Shown here in pieces: positions 5,532 to 6,139 of a stretch of DNA of 6,139 bases (positions within the stretch are counted from its first letter, which is position 1; each line of letters starts with the position of its first letter). Source of the DNA: JACRLV01 sp045863555. GTDB lineage: Bacteria > Planctomycetota > Phycisphaerae > UBA1845 > Fen-1342. Below the pieces are notes generated by a model. That model was not told the origin of the DNA. It saw nothing but the letters and a program-made list of their open reading frames with translations, and did not search any database. The stretch is from contig BTUU01000038.1 in NCBI GenBank assembly GCA_045863555.1, forward strand, positions 1 through 6,139, in the 5' to 3' direction. The position numbers and the translations under genes are program-made.

Positions 5532-5640
5532 ACCGGCAATCACCTACTCTCGCCCGATCAGGACTACCATCGGCCGTGTGGGCTTAACTGCTGAGTTCGG
5601 AATGGGATCAGGTGTTTCCCCACACGCATGGTCACCGGCA
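5532..5640 (-). rRNA. rrf: 5S ribosomal RNA
   Basis: The minus strand reads through the canonical 5S landmarks in order: GGTGACCATGCGTGTGGGGA (helix I/II region), CCATTCCGAACTCAGCAGTT (loop C and helix III), AAGCCCACACGG (helix II return), CCGATGGTAGT (loop E side) and GCGAGAGTAGGTGATTGCCG closing helix I. The 5' CCGGUG pairs with the 3' end of the molecule. Length is about 109 bases, within the normal range. Ends are placed by helix I and may be off by a few bases. It is encoded downstream of 23S in the standard order, with no tRNA between them. Confidence 0.95.
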
Positions 5641-5648
5641 GATCGTGT

Positions 5649-5678
5649 CGCCGGCGGCGTCCGAAGACGCCGCCGGCG
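5649..5678 (-). other. Perfect 13-bp hairpin with UUCG tetraloop in the 23S-5S spacer
   Basis: Bases 5649-5661 and 5666-5678 are perfectly complementary (CGCCGGCGGCGTC / GACGCCGCCGGCG). On the transcribed strand the loop is C(UUCG)G, the very stable tetraloop. It ends 8 bases before the 5' end of 5S rRNA. The rest of the 137-base spacer (5641-5777) holds no tRNA or other gene. The position suggests a processing or folding element of the rRNA precursor. A terminator is unlikely because no T-run follows and 5S must still be transcribed. Confidence 0.75.
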
Positions 5679-5777
5679 TTGATACGCAGTGCAGTGGAAT
5701 ATCGCGGAGATCGGCAACCGACCTTTACACGTTACTCGGTTATGGCTCGCATTCATGGACCCAGTGGTTCATAAATG

Positions 5778-6139
<362 letters not shown>

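Noticed and set aside
5649..5678. Calling the spacer hairpin a terminator before 5S
   Set aside because: It has no T-run, and terminating there would separate 5S from its operon; no independent 5S promoter is evident.
5641..5777. A tRNA gene in the 23S-5S spacer
   Set aside because: No cloverleaf, T-loop GTTCRANNC box or acceptor stem could be found on either strand.

Overview
The window is GC-rich bacterial DNA. Compact genes, very C-rich third codon positions in the housekeeping genes, weak or absent Shine-Dalgarno sites before some genes, and the 23S 3' end suggest a Planctomycetota-type bacterium (possibly the Phycisphaerae side). This is an inference from style; no 16S gene or other lineage marker is present.

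Layout. (1) Bases 1-684 hold the 3' end of an unrecognised plus-strand gene whose product looks like part of a beta-propeller. (2) After a 176-base gap containing a consensus -10 box and several short repeats, 861-2821 is a two-gene operon with a 4-base ATGA overlap. It encodes an AbiEi-like winged-helix antitoxin/regulator and an AbiEii-like nucleotidyltransferase, a type IV toxin-antitoxin / abortive-infection module. (3) Bases 2822-3462 contain no convincing gene. They hold a terminator-like hairpin, C/A-rich short repeats, a 4 x 8 bp tandem array that is a G-quadruplex motif on the minus strand, a degenerate duplicated segment, and a stem-loop just before aroF. (4) Bases 3463-4903 are aroF (type I-beta DAHP synthase, first step of the shikimate pathway) followed 7 bases later by a YjbQ/UPF0047 gene, probably one transcript. 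(5) On the minus strand, entering from the right edge, are the 3' end of 23S rRNA, a short spacer, 5S rRNA and a strong terminator, then a small cupin gene that converges on yjbQ.

How the parts relate. The TA operon is self-contained: the antitoxin is encoded first, translation is probably coupled, and the single good promoter puts transcription start at or next to the ATG, implying a leaderless mRNA. AbiEi-type proteins usually repress their own operon, so the repeats around that promoter are candidate operators. Codon choice in the TA genes is visibly less C-biased than in aroF/yjbQ, consistent with acquired DNA beside a conserved housekeeping segment. The rRNA segment is ordinary in gene order, but two perfect 13-bp hairpins with stable tetraloops (UUCG and GAAA on the transcribed strand) bracket the 5S gene.

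The best candidate for something unusual is the AbiE-like pair: a long AbiEi, a toxin with extra residues between its glycine motif and its DxD motif, and an apparently leaderless promoter. It is a variant of a known system, not a wholly new one. The repeat-rich region 2880-3300 is the least explained DNA in the window.
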